NCBI GenBank assembly: GCA_944362965.1
Contig: CALVTR010000013.1
Span: 1 to 37,794, forward strand
From: an uncultured Clostridia bacterium
Lineage (GTDB): Bacteria > Bacillota > Clostridia > Christensenellales > UBA1242
Length of the DNA stretch: 37,794 nucleotides
Reading direction: 5' to 3'
Below are positions 17,098 to 25,195 of this stretch, in pieces. Position 1 is the first letter of the stretch; each line of letters begins with the position of its first letter. Made by a program: the position numbers and the translations under genes. Below the pieces are notes generated by a model. The model saw only the letters and a program-made list of their open reading frames with translations, was not told the origin of the DNA and searched no databases.

Positions 17098-17745
17098 TTA
17101 AGAAACAAGCTCTTCCATCTCTTCAGCAAAATCATTTATCTCGCCATCCACAATCTTATCGCCTGTCATATCAAATAACCCATTGATATATTGCCCAATG
17201 TTTCTCCATGAACTTAAAACAGTAAACTTAGGTCTTTTCTTGCTCAGCCTAACGCTCTCCCCGTTATTTTTGAGTTTTCCCCTAAAGAGAATAGACTTCA
17301 CCCCTTTTTCTTCGCTTTTTTTGCAATTCACCTTAAGGTCATCAATCATGACGTCTATACCATTTTGCAGTGCAAATTCGCTTTTATTATTGCAGCCAAG
17401 AATAAGCTTATCGCAATGCACATTGTTATTTTTTAACCAAGCACAAGTTGCCCGCACAATAGGAGAAATATTTGGTCTATTAGAGATAAAGTAGATTTCA
17501 TACCCCGCATCATGAAGTTCATTTATTGTTTCAATAGCAAGCGGGAAAGGTTTATAGTATGCAGGGTTAAAGGCCTTATGTAGTTTTTTAATAATAGGAT
17601 TGACTGACTTAGTTTTATCTATATCAATTTCATTGAATTTAACTTTTTTGTCGCTTCTAATAAATTGCAAAGCATTTAGCACGCCGTAGAGTAGCGAACT
17701 AAATGTGAACATTGTTTTATCTAAATCAATGCCTATCCTTTTCAT
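17098..17745 (-). CDS. HAD-family phosphatase, nucleotidase-like
   Basis: This 215-residue protein has HAD motifs: the nucleophile and acid-base pair Asp7 and Asp9 in IGIDLDKTM, motif II in EIYFISNRP, and a motif IV pair in VMIDDLKVNC with a lysine in KSILFRGK. The layout fits 5'(3')-deoxyribonucleotidase or YqfW-like phosphatases, which remove phosphate from nucleotides or sugar phosphates. No cap domain larger than a short insert is seen after motif I. The start has a GGGG site, and TATAAT lies at 17768-17773 on the minus strand. Exact substrate is not deducible. Confidence 0.82.
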   Translation of the reverse strand: MKRIGIDLDKTMFTFSSLLYGVLNALQFIRSDKKVKFNEIDIDKTKSVNPIIKKLHKAFNPAYYKPFPLAIETINELHDAGYEIYFISNRPNISPIVRATCAWLKNNNVHCDKLILGCNNKSEFALQNGIDVMIDDLKVNCKKSEEKGVKSILFRGKLKNNGESVRLSKKRPKFTVLSSWRNIGQYINGLFDMTGDKIVDGEINDFAEEMEELVS

Positions 17746-17889
17746 ATTAACCCCTTTATTTACATTTTATTATAACATACAAAAAAAGATTAAACAAGAT
17801 GCAGTTTCTAAAAATATAAAAATATTTTATAAATTTGCAATTTTTGCGTGAATTTTGCTTTATTTTTGCAAAATATTTAGTTTTTCCTA

Positions 17890-17918
17890 TTGAAATAACA
17901 TTTTTAATTTGATATAAT
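17890..17918 (+). promoter_or_regulatory. Promoter of the zincin-PAP2 gene pair
   Basis: TTGAAA (17890-17895) and TATAAT (17913-17918) are separated by 17 bases. The first gene starts about 58 bases after the -10 with a strong AAGGAG at 17965-17970. Confidence 0.85.
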
Positions 17919-17976
17919 GAAAGATATCAAACTCGGCTAGAAGGCAAAGGATTCGGACGCAAAAAAGGAGAAAGTG

Positions 17977-19068
17977 ATGTTAAACTTTGAAACGATGGGG
18001 CTCGACCAACTTTTAAAACTTGTTGACAACAATTTTTATCAAAAGGTCACAACAGAAGAGCAGTTCATTGACTTCATTATAAATATCTATCACAAAGCAT
18101 GCCTTGAAAACGGAATGTCCACAAATCCTAGCACAGTGGTTGTAACCAAGCTGCAAAAAAAGGATTACGCAGTATTTAACCACCTAAAAAACAAACTTTT
18201 TATCAACAAATGCCCAATCGATTTCTTTGAAGAATGCAAAAAGCAAAACAATCTTTTCCTTCCATTTTTGATGATTGAAACAGCCGTTCATGAAGCAAGG
18301 CATTTTTCTCAGTTTAACCTAAACAGCAAAGTTGATAGTTATTTAAAAGATTACGCACAGTTTGCTCTATTCTTCCCAGCCGCAACCACTGATATGCATT
18401 ACAACACAGACCCGCTTGAAGTTGATGCCAAACATTATACATATTCATTGCTAGAAAAATACCCTTTTTTAAACAAATATCAATCTCATCGTGATTTTTA
18501 TAATAGTGAATATAAAAACGCAAGCGGATACTCTTCGATATACACCGCACTTTTAAAGGCAAATAGTATAATGCACCAAATCGGGCAGGTTACAGCCGAC
18601 CAACAAAGAGTTTTTGCAAGTTTAGACGCATCATGTTCGGCTTTTTTGCAAGAGCATGGCATTGATATAACCGAATTTTGCAAAGCTCTTTTGCAACTAA
18701 GGATTAGGAAAGATGAAGTAGACAGGCTTACAAACCGTCCAACAGAGATTAAGCTTATTGAAAAAACAAGCGAAGCCTTAAAACAAGAGCTACTAAAAAA
18801 AATCTTTACCGACAAGGTCTTGACATGCGATGACCTTCTAAAATGCAAGCAAACAATCCTTTCGCTAAACACAAGAGTGCCTATTAAAGAACTTGCATTC
18901 TATGAGATTAAGTTTGACGCATTCAGAGCTCAAGAGACAAGGGCTCTCTACAGACATTATGCGCCTAAGTTTCTATCCTTCGGCGTAAAAGCAAAAACCG
19001 CCCTACCCGCACCACAAGAAGAACTTACTTTCAAAAGTGAGTATAACGGAAGTTTGACAAATAGTTAA
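17977..19068 (+). CDS. Unknown protein with a zincin-like HExxH motif
   Basis: I do not recognise this 363-residue protein as a named family. It contains HEARH at residues 105-109 in a hydrophobic helix (MIETAVHEARHFSQF), fitting the HExxH zinc site of metallopeptidases. Glu148, in DPLEVDAKHYTYSLL, is spaced like the third ligand of gluzincins. No signal peptide or membrane segment is visible. The C-terminal half is helical and charged. ATG at 17977 is preferred over the GTG one codon earlier because AAGGAG lies six bases upstream. PAP2 follows after 12 bases, so the two are an operon. Peptidase activity is an inference from the motif. Confidence 0.6.
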   Translation: MLNFETMGLDQLLKLVDNNFYQKVTTEEQFIDFIINIYHKACLENGMSTNPSTVVVTKLQKKDYAVFNHLKNKLFINKCPIDFFEECKKQNNLFLPFLMIETAVHEARHFSQFNLNSKVDSYLKDYAQFALFFPAATTDMHYNTDPLEVDAKHYTYSLLEKYPFLNKYQSHRDFYNSEYKNASGYSSIYTALLKANSIMHQIGQVTADQQRVFASLDASCSAFLQEHGIDITEFCKALLQLRIRKDEVDRLTNRPTEIKLIEKTSEALKQELLKKIFTDKVLTCDDLLKCKQTILSLNTRVPIKELAFYEIKFDAFRAQETRALYRHYAPKFLSFGVKAKTALPAPQEELTFKSEYNGSLTNS

Positions 19069-19080
19069 AAGGAAATACCT

Positions 19081-19827
19081 ATGAAAAGAGAAGAAAAAGT
19101 TATAGTTAAAAAGGAAAAGTGGCATTTTTTCAAAGAAATAAAGTATGCCATTCTTCCATTTTTCATATTTGTTGCTATATTACTAATTACATATTTTGGT
19201 AATCAACTTTTATATAACCTTTTAGACAGGCATGGCACCGACTATCCAAAAATCCCGCTTGACGACCAAATCCCGCTTGTTTCTTGGTTTGTATATTTTT
19301 ATTATCTAACCTTCCCGCTAGGCATCGTCACATTTTTCTATCTTGCCTACAAAGATAAGAAGTCGCTCTACAACATATTTGTAACTCTTTGCATAAGCTT
19401 TGCAATCTCAGGCATCATCTACTTCTTTTGGCAGACAGAATTTGAAAAACCTGACTTCACACCTGTGACCTTTACAGATAAACTTGTGGTATGGACTTGG
19501 GGCTCGGTAAACCCTATCAACTGCTTCCCTTCACAACATTGTTTTATGGCATTTGCGGTGATTATTGCCTGCTTTAACGGCAAGAAAATGAATATTTTTT
19601 ACCGAATATTTGCAAGCTTATGTGCTATAATGATAGTGCTTTCAACGGTGTTTATTAGACAACATTTTGTTCTAGATATCTTCGCTTCCTTCGACATAAT
19701 GTTCGCTGTGTATGCCATTGTCCATGTTTGCAAATGCGGTGAAAAGATGGCTGCAAGGCAGGAGAAAAGAGAGAAAGATAGGCAAATTAAAAAGCTGTTA
19801 AAATCAACATTAAAAAATAATCAATAA
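19081..19827 (+). CDS. PAP2-family membrane phosphatase
   Basis: This 248-residue integral membrane protein has about six hydrophobic segments (for example YAILPFFIFVAILLI, FVTLCISFAISGIIYF). The PAP2 signatures are present: FPSQHCFMAF (phosphatase motif 2, with His) and STVFIRQHFVLDIF (motif 3, with Arg, His and Asp). The lysine-rich motif 1 is not clear. This type resembles PAP2_3/inositolphosphotransferase-like proteins, which remove or transfer phosphate on lipids such as undecaprenyl pyrophosphate or phosphatidate. The C-terminus is basic and cytoplasmic. It is co-transcribed with the zincin-like gene. Substrate unknown. Confidence 0.82.
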   Translation: MKREEKVIVKKEKWHFFKEIKYAILPFFIFVAILLITYFGNQLLYNLLDRHGTDYPKIPLDDQIPLVSWFVYFYYLTFPLGIVTFFYLAYKDKKSLYNIFVTLCISFAISGIIYFFWQTEFEKPDFTPVTFTDKLVVWTWGSVNPINCFPSQHCFMAFAVIIACFNGKKMNIFYRIFASLCAIMIVLSTVFIRQHFVLDIFASFDIMFAVYAIVHVCKCGEKMAARQEKREKDRQIKKLLKSTLKNNQ

Positions 19828-19855
19828 AATTTCTTGCAACTGCAAGATTTTTTAT
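19827..19855 (+). terminator. Terminator after the PAP2 gene
   Basis: CTTGCA/TGCAAG, flanked by AAAATTT on one side and a T-run on the other, follows the stop codon directly. Confidence 0.75.
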
Positions 19856-19963
19856 TTTATAATAAAATTATTTTTGAATTTTAATAAAAAATATTATAAT
19901 TATAAAGAAATATTGACAAATATTGATAAATTTTAAAAATTTTAATAAAAAATAGGATTATAT

Positions 19964-21826
19964 ATGGAAAAATTTGATGCAATAGTTATTGGTGCAGGGC
20001 ACGCAGGTTGCGAAGCGGCTTTGGCACTTGCACGAACAGAAAATAAAACACTTCTTTTGACACTATCGCTTGATGCGGTAGCATTTTTGGCATGCAATCC
20101 ATCTATCGGCGGAACTGCTAAAGGTCAACTCGTGGCTGAAGTCGATGCACTCGGCGGCGAAATGGGTATAAACACCGACAAAACCCTTATTCAACTTCGC
20201 ATGCTCAACAGCGGCAAAGGTCCCGCCGTGCAAAGCCTAAGGGCACAAGCGGATAAAATTGAATATCACAACCAAATGAAACATACCCTTGAAAAAACTC
20301 TAAATCTATTTTTAAAACAGGGCGAAGTGACCGACATTAAAGAGCTTGAAAATGGCGACAAACTTATCAAGACAGCAGTGGGCTTAAAATTCCAAGCAAA
20401 AGCACTAGTATTTGCCACAGGCGTTTATCTTAAAAGCCGAATAATCATAGGCGACTACACAAAAGAGTGCGGGCCAAATGGTTTTTCAAATGCAATGAAA
20501 CTTTCTGAAAGTCTCGAAAAACTTGGCATCAAGCTTCTTAGGTTTAAAACAGGCACTCCCGCAAGAATAAATGGCAGAAGCATTGACTATAGCGCACTTG
20601 AAGTGCAGAAAGGCGAAGATAACATACAGAACTTTTCGTTTATAACAAAGAAAAAACCTAATAATAAAGCGGTGTGCTATCTCACATACACAAATCTTGA
20701 AACCCACAAAATTATCAAAGACAACCTAGACAAAGCTCCGGTATTTTCAGGGCTTATCAAAGGTGTTGGACCGCGCTACTGCCCATCCATTGAAACAAAG
20801 ATTGTTCGGTTTGCAGATAAAGAACGTCACCAACTCTTCCTAGAGCCCGAAGCCCTTTCAACAAATGAAGTGTATATTCAGGGCTTTTCAACGTCTATGC
20901 CTGTGGACGTGCAAGAGCAGATGATTCACTCAGTAAAAGGTCTTGAGCATGCCGAAATTATGCGCGATAGCTATGCCATAGAGTATGATTGCATAGAGCC
21001 AACACAGCTTCTTCCAACGCTTGAACTAAAAGGACACAAAGGGCTATTCTTTGCAGGGCAAATCAACGGCACTTCAGGTTATGAAGAAGCCGCCGCACAA
21101 GGAATAATTGCGGGCATAAACGCAAACCTTTATCTCAAGGGAAAGGAGCAACTTGTGCTTAAGCGTAGTGATGGCTATATAGGCGTGCTTATTGACGATA
21201 TTGTAACCAAAGGCACAAATGAGCCCTATCGAATGATGACAAGCCGTGCCGAATATCGCCTGCTTCTAAGACAAGACAACGCCGACTTGCGACTAACCGA
21301 AATAGGCAGACAGGTTGGACTTGTTGATGACAAACGCTGGAGAATCTTCCAAAAGAAGAAAAAAGACCTAGACAAAATCTCCGCTCTGCTTAATCAAAAA
21401 TATAAGGTGGAAGAAGTCAAAGCTTTCTATCTTGAAAATGGCGAAAATCCACCAAAGGAAAGTGTGACAGTTAAGGATATGCTTAAAAGAAGCAATATAG
21501 ATGCCTTCAAAATCAATGCAAAATTTCATGTTTTTGACGGTTTTTCTTATGAAATTATCAATGAAATGAATATCACTGTCAAATATGAAGGCTATTTAAA
21601 GCAACAACTTGAAGAGATTGAAAAGTTTAAGAAGAATGAGAACACACTTATCCCAGAAGACTTTGACTATTCAAAATATCATGGACTTCGCCTTGAAGCC
21701 ATAGAAAAACTACAAGAGATAAAACCGCTCAGCATCGGTCAAGCATCACGTATCTCAGGCGTCTCCCCAAGCGACATCGCCGTTCTCTCCGTCCTTGTCA
21801 AAAAACATATCCAAGAGCATAAATAA
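19964..21826 (+). CDS. mnmG: tRNA uridine 5-carboxymethylaminomethyl modification enzyme MnmG
   Basis: MnmG works with MnmE to modify U34 of tRNAs reading codons ending in A or G, using FAD, NADH and a methylene-folate. At 620 residues it has the normal length. Visible features are the FAD-binding GAGHAGCEAALA at residue 10, NPSIGGTAKGQLVAEVDALG, the conserved cysteine in GPRYCPSIE, FAGQINGTSGYEEAAAQG, TSRAEYRLLLRQDNADLR, and the C-terminal LSIGQASRISGVSPSDI that contacts MnmE and tRNA. The start has an AGGA site. In many Firmicutes it follows jag and mnmE; here mnmE is not in the window and about 16 kb of other genes lie between jag and mnmG. Confidence 0.97.
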   Translation: MEKFDAIVIGAGHAGCEAALALARTENKTLLLTLSLDAVAFLACNPSIGGTAKGQLVAEVDALGGEMGINTDKTLIQLRMLNSGKGPAVQSLRAQADKIEYHNQMKHTLEKTLNLFLKQGEVTDIKELENGDKLIKTAVGLKFQAKALVFATGVYLKSRIIIGDYTKECGPNGFSNAMKLSESLEKLGIKLLRFKTGTPARINGRSIDYSALEVQKGEDNIQNFSFITKKKPNNKAVCYLTYTNLETHKIIKDNLDKAPVFSGLIKGVGPRYCPSIETKIVRFADKERHQLFLEPEALSTNEVYIQGFSTSMPVDVQEQMIHSVKGLEHAEIMRDSYAIEYDCIEPTQLLPTLELKGHKGLFFAGQINGTSGYEEAAAQGIIAGINANLYLKGKEQLVLKRSDGYIGVLIDDIVTKGTNEPYRMMTSRAEYRLLLRQDNADLRLTEIGRQVGLVDDKRWRIFQKKKKDLDKISALLNQKYKVEEVKAFYLENGENPPKESVTVKDMLKRSNIDAFKINAKFHVFDGFSYEIINEMNITVKYEGYLKQQLEEIEKFKKNENTLIPEDFDYSKYHGLRLEAIEKLQEIKPLSIGQASRISGVSPSDIAVLSVLVKKHIQEHK

Positions 21827-21924
21827 AATTAAAATATCATAAAATTAACCCAACAATTACAAAAACATAATCACAAAACTAAAATATCACTAGTTGTCTA
21901 TACTCTACACACTAATCTAATACT

Positions 21925-21959
21925 AAAAAGTGCCTTACACTTAAGTAAGACACTTTTTT
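21925..21959 (+). terminator. Terminator after mnmG
   Basis: AAAAAGTGCCTTAC pairs with GTAAGACACTTTTT, with one bulged base on each side and a loop of about six bases, followed by T. It is the clear end of the mnmG transcript. Confidence 0.88.
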
Positions 21960-22167
21960 ATTTATGCAATCGAAATCAAAAATTATAAACCAAACCGTCC
22001 CCCCGTCATGCCATAACCACCAACCACCTAATTCAACACCGCATAAAACTAAACCAATCCCTCTGTTTTAACAACATTATCAACTCCTTAAATTAACAAA
22101 ATTATCAAAAAATAAACTCCTTATTTTAACAACAAATAAAACAAATTCCTAAATCTAACAACAAACA
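21960..22167. other. AT-rich intergenic region with loose repeats
   Basis: No gene is seen. From about 22070 the sequence repeats AACTCCTTA, AAATTCCTAA and CTAACAAC-like units irregularly, separated by A-rich spacers. It lies between the terminators of convergent mnmG and the LRR gene. Confidence 0.5.
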
Positions 22168-22206
22168 AAAAAAAGCTTAAATGATTTCCCATTTAAGCTT
22201 TTTATT
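22168..22206. terminator. Bidirectional terminator at the LRR gene end
   Basis: An AAAAAGCTTAAATG/CATTTAAGCTTTTT stem with loop ATTTCC has A and T runs on both sides, suited to stop transcripts from either direction. Confidence 0.88.
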
Positions 22207-22243
22207 TTTAAGATGTGTAAAATTGTTTTAATTATTTAAAGAC

Positions 22244-23917
22244 TTATGCATTCCTTGTGAATACATAGTATCCATCAACAAGCTCGCCTTGCGTAAAATT
22301 GCTTGAAAGATAACTGGTGATAACAGCGGTTTCCACAACCGCCTGTGGCACATAAACCGTCGCAGCAATTTGAAGGATGCATCCACAAGAACTTTGCGAT
22401 TTCACACTTGTATAAATATACACATTTATTGTAACCGTTTTAAGTCCACTGCAACCATCAAAAGCTTGCCCACCTATATTTGTCACGCTATCTGGAATTT
22501 CTATACTTGTTAAACTACTGCAACCATAGAAAGCAGAATTACCTATACTTGTCACACTGTTTGGAATTGCTATACTTGTGAGTCCACTGCAACCAGAGAA
22601 AGCACTTTCACCTATACTTGTCACACTTCCATCTGTTGGCATTACTGAATTTTTGCAACCTACAATAAGCGTTCCACTTGCCGTTTCTATTAAGCAATTC
22701 CCATCACTATGATATACTGTATTTCCTTCTTCTACTATTATTGCTTCAAGTTCACTACAACTAGAGAAAGCACCACTGCCTATACTTGTCACACTATCTG
22801 GGATTTCTATACTCTCTAAACTACTGCAACTAGAGAAAGCATAATCTCCTATACTTGTCACTCCTTCTGGGATAGTTATACTTGCTAAACTACTGCAACC
22901 CCAGAAAGCAGAATTACCTATACTTGTCACGCTTGATGGAATTGTTATATTTGTTAAACTAGTGCAACCATTGAAAGCACCATCACCTATACTTGTCACA
23001 CTAAATTCATAAGGTAAACGGGAAGTTCTATATATTGCTGATGAGATTGTTACTTCAGTTGCACTTGTAACGCAATCTGATACACTTGCTGTGCCTGATG
23101 AAGTGGTATAACGATATGTCAAATTACTATTTGCTGTTTCAAATATTGCATAATAGGTTGTTGGTGATTCTTCGGTGAAGGTGAAGTTATAGTCTAGAAG
23201 GGTTGATACAAGTTCCCCATCTACGCTTCCTGCTCTCCAACCTAAGAAGTCGGCGTCAACACCTACGAAATCCGCTGAGATTGTTACTTCGTCGCCATAC
23301 TCAGCAAATGCACCTTGTGCTTGTCCTAAGGTTTCGTTAGACGAAATTGCTGTAATATTTGGCTGAGCTTCGTCTATTGTAATCACTATTCCATCTAAAA
23401 CAACAGGATTGTCTGCGTCTGCATTTGGTGCTATGATTGTTAAAGTCAGTGTGCCGTCTATTGGAGTTGAAGGGTCAAAGTTTTTATAGCCATCATCATC
23501 CGTGTCTATTAATTCATTCACTCTTACTATTCCACCATGCTCTTCTGACACACCGTCATTTGTTAGGTCTCCTAAATCCACGTCCGCTATTTGCCAATAG
23601 CTTTCTGTTGTGTTTATAATATCAAAATACAAGGTAAAAGAGCCATAGGTGTTGACGTCGGTTATTCCTGTCAAATCCAAGTTAAACTCACCATTTATGT
23701 ATCCTGGCATAAAACTGCTTATACTCTCAGGCTCTGATACCATGTCTTGCTTTATCCTAACTTCTTTCACATACAGACTCTTATCAGGCACAACAAAGCT
23801 TACGCTACCTTTCATTGTAAGTTGTTGTTGCGTTGCTGCAAACATGCCTATGATTAGCACCCCTATCATAAGCATAAATAGTGATATACATGAAATTAAT
23901 TTGACTTTTAAACTCAT
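22244..23917 (-). CDS. BspA-type LRR surface protein, intact paralogue
   Basis: This 557-residue secreted protein starts with a basic then hydrophobic signal segment (MSLKVKLISCIS, ending GMFAATQQQ). Residues about 35-125 form a beta-rich module (SLYVKEVR, FMPGYINGEFNLDL, INTTESYW) shared with the other family members here. An InlB-like repeat follows at about 205-262 (FLGWRAG, EESPTTYYAIF). Seven LRR_5/BspA repeats of about 23 residues (SVTSIGNSAFWGCSSL) occupy about 300-510, interrupted once by an island at EEGNTVYHSDG. The tail is DGYYVFTRNA, with no LPXTG anchor. BspA-type LRRs bind host or bacterial surface proteins; binding here is inferred. AAGGAG precedes the start. Confidence 0.88.
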   Translation of the reverse strand: MSLKVKLISCISLFMLMIGVLIIGMFAATQQQLTMKGSVSFVVPDKSLYVKEVRIKQDMVSEPESISSFMPGYINGEFNLDLTGITDVNTYGSFTLYFDIINTTESYWQIADVDLGDLTNDGVSEEHGGIVRVNELIDTDDDGYKNFDPSTPIDGTLTLTIIAPNADADNPVVLDGIVITIDEAQPNITAISSNETLGQAQGAFAEYGDEVTISADFVGVDADFLGWRAGSVDGELVSTLLDYNFTFTEESPTTYYAIFETANSNLTYRYTTSSGTASVSDCVTSATEVTISSAIYRTSRLPYEFSVTSIGDGAFNGCTSLTNITIPSSVTSIGNSAFWGCSSLASITIPEGVTSIGDYAFSSCSSLESIEIPDSVTSIGSGAFSSCSELEAIIVEEGNTVYHSDGNCLIETASGTLIVGCKNSVMPTDGSVTSIGESAFSGCSGLTSIAIPNSVTSIGNSAFYGCSSLTSIEIPDSVTNIGGQAFDGCSGLKTVTINVYIYTSVKSQSSCGCILQIAATVYVPQAVVETAVITSYLSSNFTQGELVDGYYVFTRNA

Positions 23918-23939
23918 AACTTTATTCTCCTTCCATTAA

Positions 23940-24209
23940 ATTTTGAGTTTTTCTTTAGTTTGATTAAACGTTGTTGTTTTATGCAAAATTGCTCAGATTT
24001 TGCATTTTACAGCCACACTATAGCATATTTAAAAAAGTCTGTCTCGCACTTGCCGTCACTATGACGTCAAACCGCTTGAGGTGTAGTTATGTTTTAATAA
24101 TTTTTGTGTTTTATTTGCAATATCTATAATTCACAAAAATTTTTAATTTTTTTAATTTTATTTTAAAAAACTTTTATTTTGATATTTTTTACCTTATTTC
24201 AGCACATTT
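23940..24209 (-). repeat. Conserved leader of the LRR family, copy 2
   Basis: This region upstream of the intact LRR gene is nearly collinear with 15609-15900. It contains ACTATAGCATATTTAAAA (minus-strand -10 TATAGT in an extended TATGC context), AGTCTGTCTCGCACTTGCCG and a TGACGTCAAA-type motif, then an AT-rich block. The similarity continues up to the small RHH gene. It is the best candidate for the family promoter and 5' leader. Confidence 0.75.
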
Positions 24210-24353
24210 TTACTCCTTTTTGTTTAACTCTTGCATAATCAAAAACCTTATCATTCCTGCAGTTGTCAGTCCGTTTCTCTTTGCTAAGGCTTTTAGTTTT
24301 TCATTCTGCTCTTTCGTTAACCTTAGTGTATACCTTATATAATCTTCTTTCAT
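24210..24353 (-). CDS. 47-residue ribbon-helix-helix protein
   Basis: This short gene reads MKEDYIRYTLRLTKEQNEKL at the start, then AKRNGLTTAGMIRFLIMQEL. That is the CopG/Arc pattern: one beta strand (YIRYTLRL), helix A (KEQNEKLKALAKRNG) and helix B (TTAGMIRFLIMQEL). Such proteins bind DNA as dimers and often repress small mobile or toxin-antitoxin loci. The ribosome site AAGGGGG five bases before the ATG is strong. It stands between the LRR leader and hairpin cluster 3, with no toxin-like gene beside it. It is the only plausible protein gene inside the repeat regions, so a link to the repeats deserves a test. Confidence 0.72.
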   Translation of the reverse strand: MKEDYIRYTLRLTKEQNEKLKALAKRNGLTTAGMIRFLIMQELNKKE

Positions 24354-24379
24354 ATTCCCCCTTATGCATAACTTTTCAC

Positions 24380-24960
24380 TTCCGCACTAGTAGTGCGGAA
24401 TATGGATAACTTTTTGTTCTCACGTCAGCGGTATGTGGATAGGTCCTTGTGTTACTTTTCATTTTTCACTCTTCATTCTTCACTCCCGCTTTAGCGGTAT
24501 GTGGATAAGTGGCTTAGCCACTTTCTGTTATCTCATGCTGACATAACGTCAAATTGTGCTTGTTTTGCCTGCTCTTTCCCACTTCCGCTTTCGCGGTTTG
24601 TCGCTTCGCGACCGCTGACAGATACAATATTATTATTTACTAAAGATACCATATTATACCTCCCCCCCCGCAACCCTTGTCAACAAATTTTAAGCATTTT
24701 TTCAAAATTTTTTAAAAAATTTTATTTTTTCGGATTTTTGATTTGAGAGCGGAAATTTAGTTTGTCTCTTATTCTCACCCTGACGGATAGTGATGCAAAC
24801 TAAGTTTGCTCGCCAAGCGTAAGGCTTGTTCACTTTTCACTCCCGCACCAATGGTGCGGTATGTGGATAAGTGCCCTATGTATAATTATTTCTAGTTCTA
24901 TCATTTAATTTTAATATCTTTTTATTTCCATTTCCCTATGTTATTCAACGATGAAAAATC
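24380..24960. repeat. Intergenic hairpin-repeat cluster 3
   Basis: Modules seen: CCGCACTAGTAGTGCGG (24386-24402), CCGCTTTAGCGG, GTGGCTTAGCCAC (24509-24521), a C-rich run (24662-24670) followed by an AT-rich block like those at 200-250 and 35115-35175, GCAAAC/GTTTGC (near 24795), CAAGC/GCTTG (near 24813), and CCGCACCAATGGTGCGG (near 24843). Three TGTGGATA(A/G) sequences occur (24434, 24500, 24862), two of them perfect DnaA-box matches. No gene is seen. Confidence 0.78.
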
Positions 24961-25085
24961 AAAAGGCTAAGCAAGGGCAAGCGAATGGAAATTTTTGCGT
25001 ATGCAAAAATTTACAAAAGACAAAAATTTTTTGTCTTTAAAAAACTTGAAAAGTTTTTATTCGCTTGCCCTTGCTTAGCCCTTTT
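24961..25085. repeat. Cloverleaf palindrome, copy B
   Basis: The outer stem is a perfect 22 bp (24965-24986 with 25059-25080; GGCTAAGCAAGGGCAAGCG at its start) and extends by A/T pairs past one bulged C. Three hairpins fill the inside: 24989-24998/25003-25012 (loop GTAT), 25016-25026/25028-25038, and 25040-25047/25051-25058 (loop GAA). The inner part of the outer stem, CAAGCGAAT, is shared with copies A and F. No U-run follows; the prfA terminator is a separate hairpin about 50 bases away. Confidence 0.88.
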
Positions 25086-25131
25086 ATAGTTTGATTTTAT
25101 TAAATATCTTAAACATTTATTCACTATACAC

Positions 25132-25181
25132 AAAAAAAGACTGTTTATCTGAAATCTACTTCATTCTAAACAGTCGTTTTG
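25132..25181 (-). terminator. Terminator after prfA
   Basis: AGACTGTTTA pairs with TAAACAGTC(G)T around a loop of about 20 bases. Seven A at 25132-25138 give the T-run on the minus strand. Confidence 0.88.
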
Positions 25182-25195
25182 TTATTAAATATTAT

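Noticed and set aside
17930..17970. c-di-GMP-I (GEMM) riboswitch upstream of the zincin gene
   Set aside because: GGCAAAGG and GGACGCAAA are reminiscent, but the second half of the riboswitch (GGUAGGUAGCGGG region) is absent and the ribosome site follows at once.
24434..24870. Replication origin (oriC)
   Set aside because: Boxes are few and embedded in repeats, dnaA and dnaN are absent, and no AT-rich unwinding element with clustered boxes is seen.
24961..25085. Cloverleaf as a giant transcription terminator
   Set aside because: No T-run follows the outer stem, and a proper terminator for prfA lies separately at 25132-25181. The same holds for the other copies.
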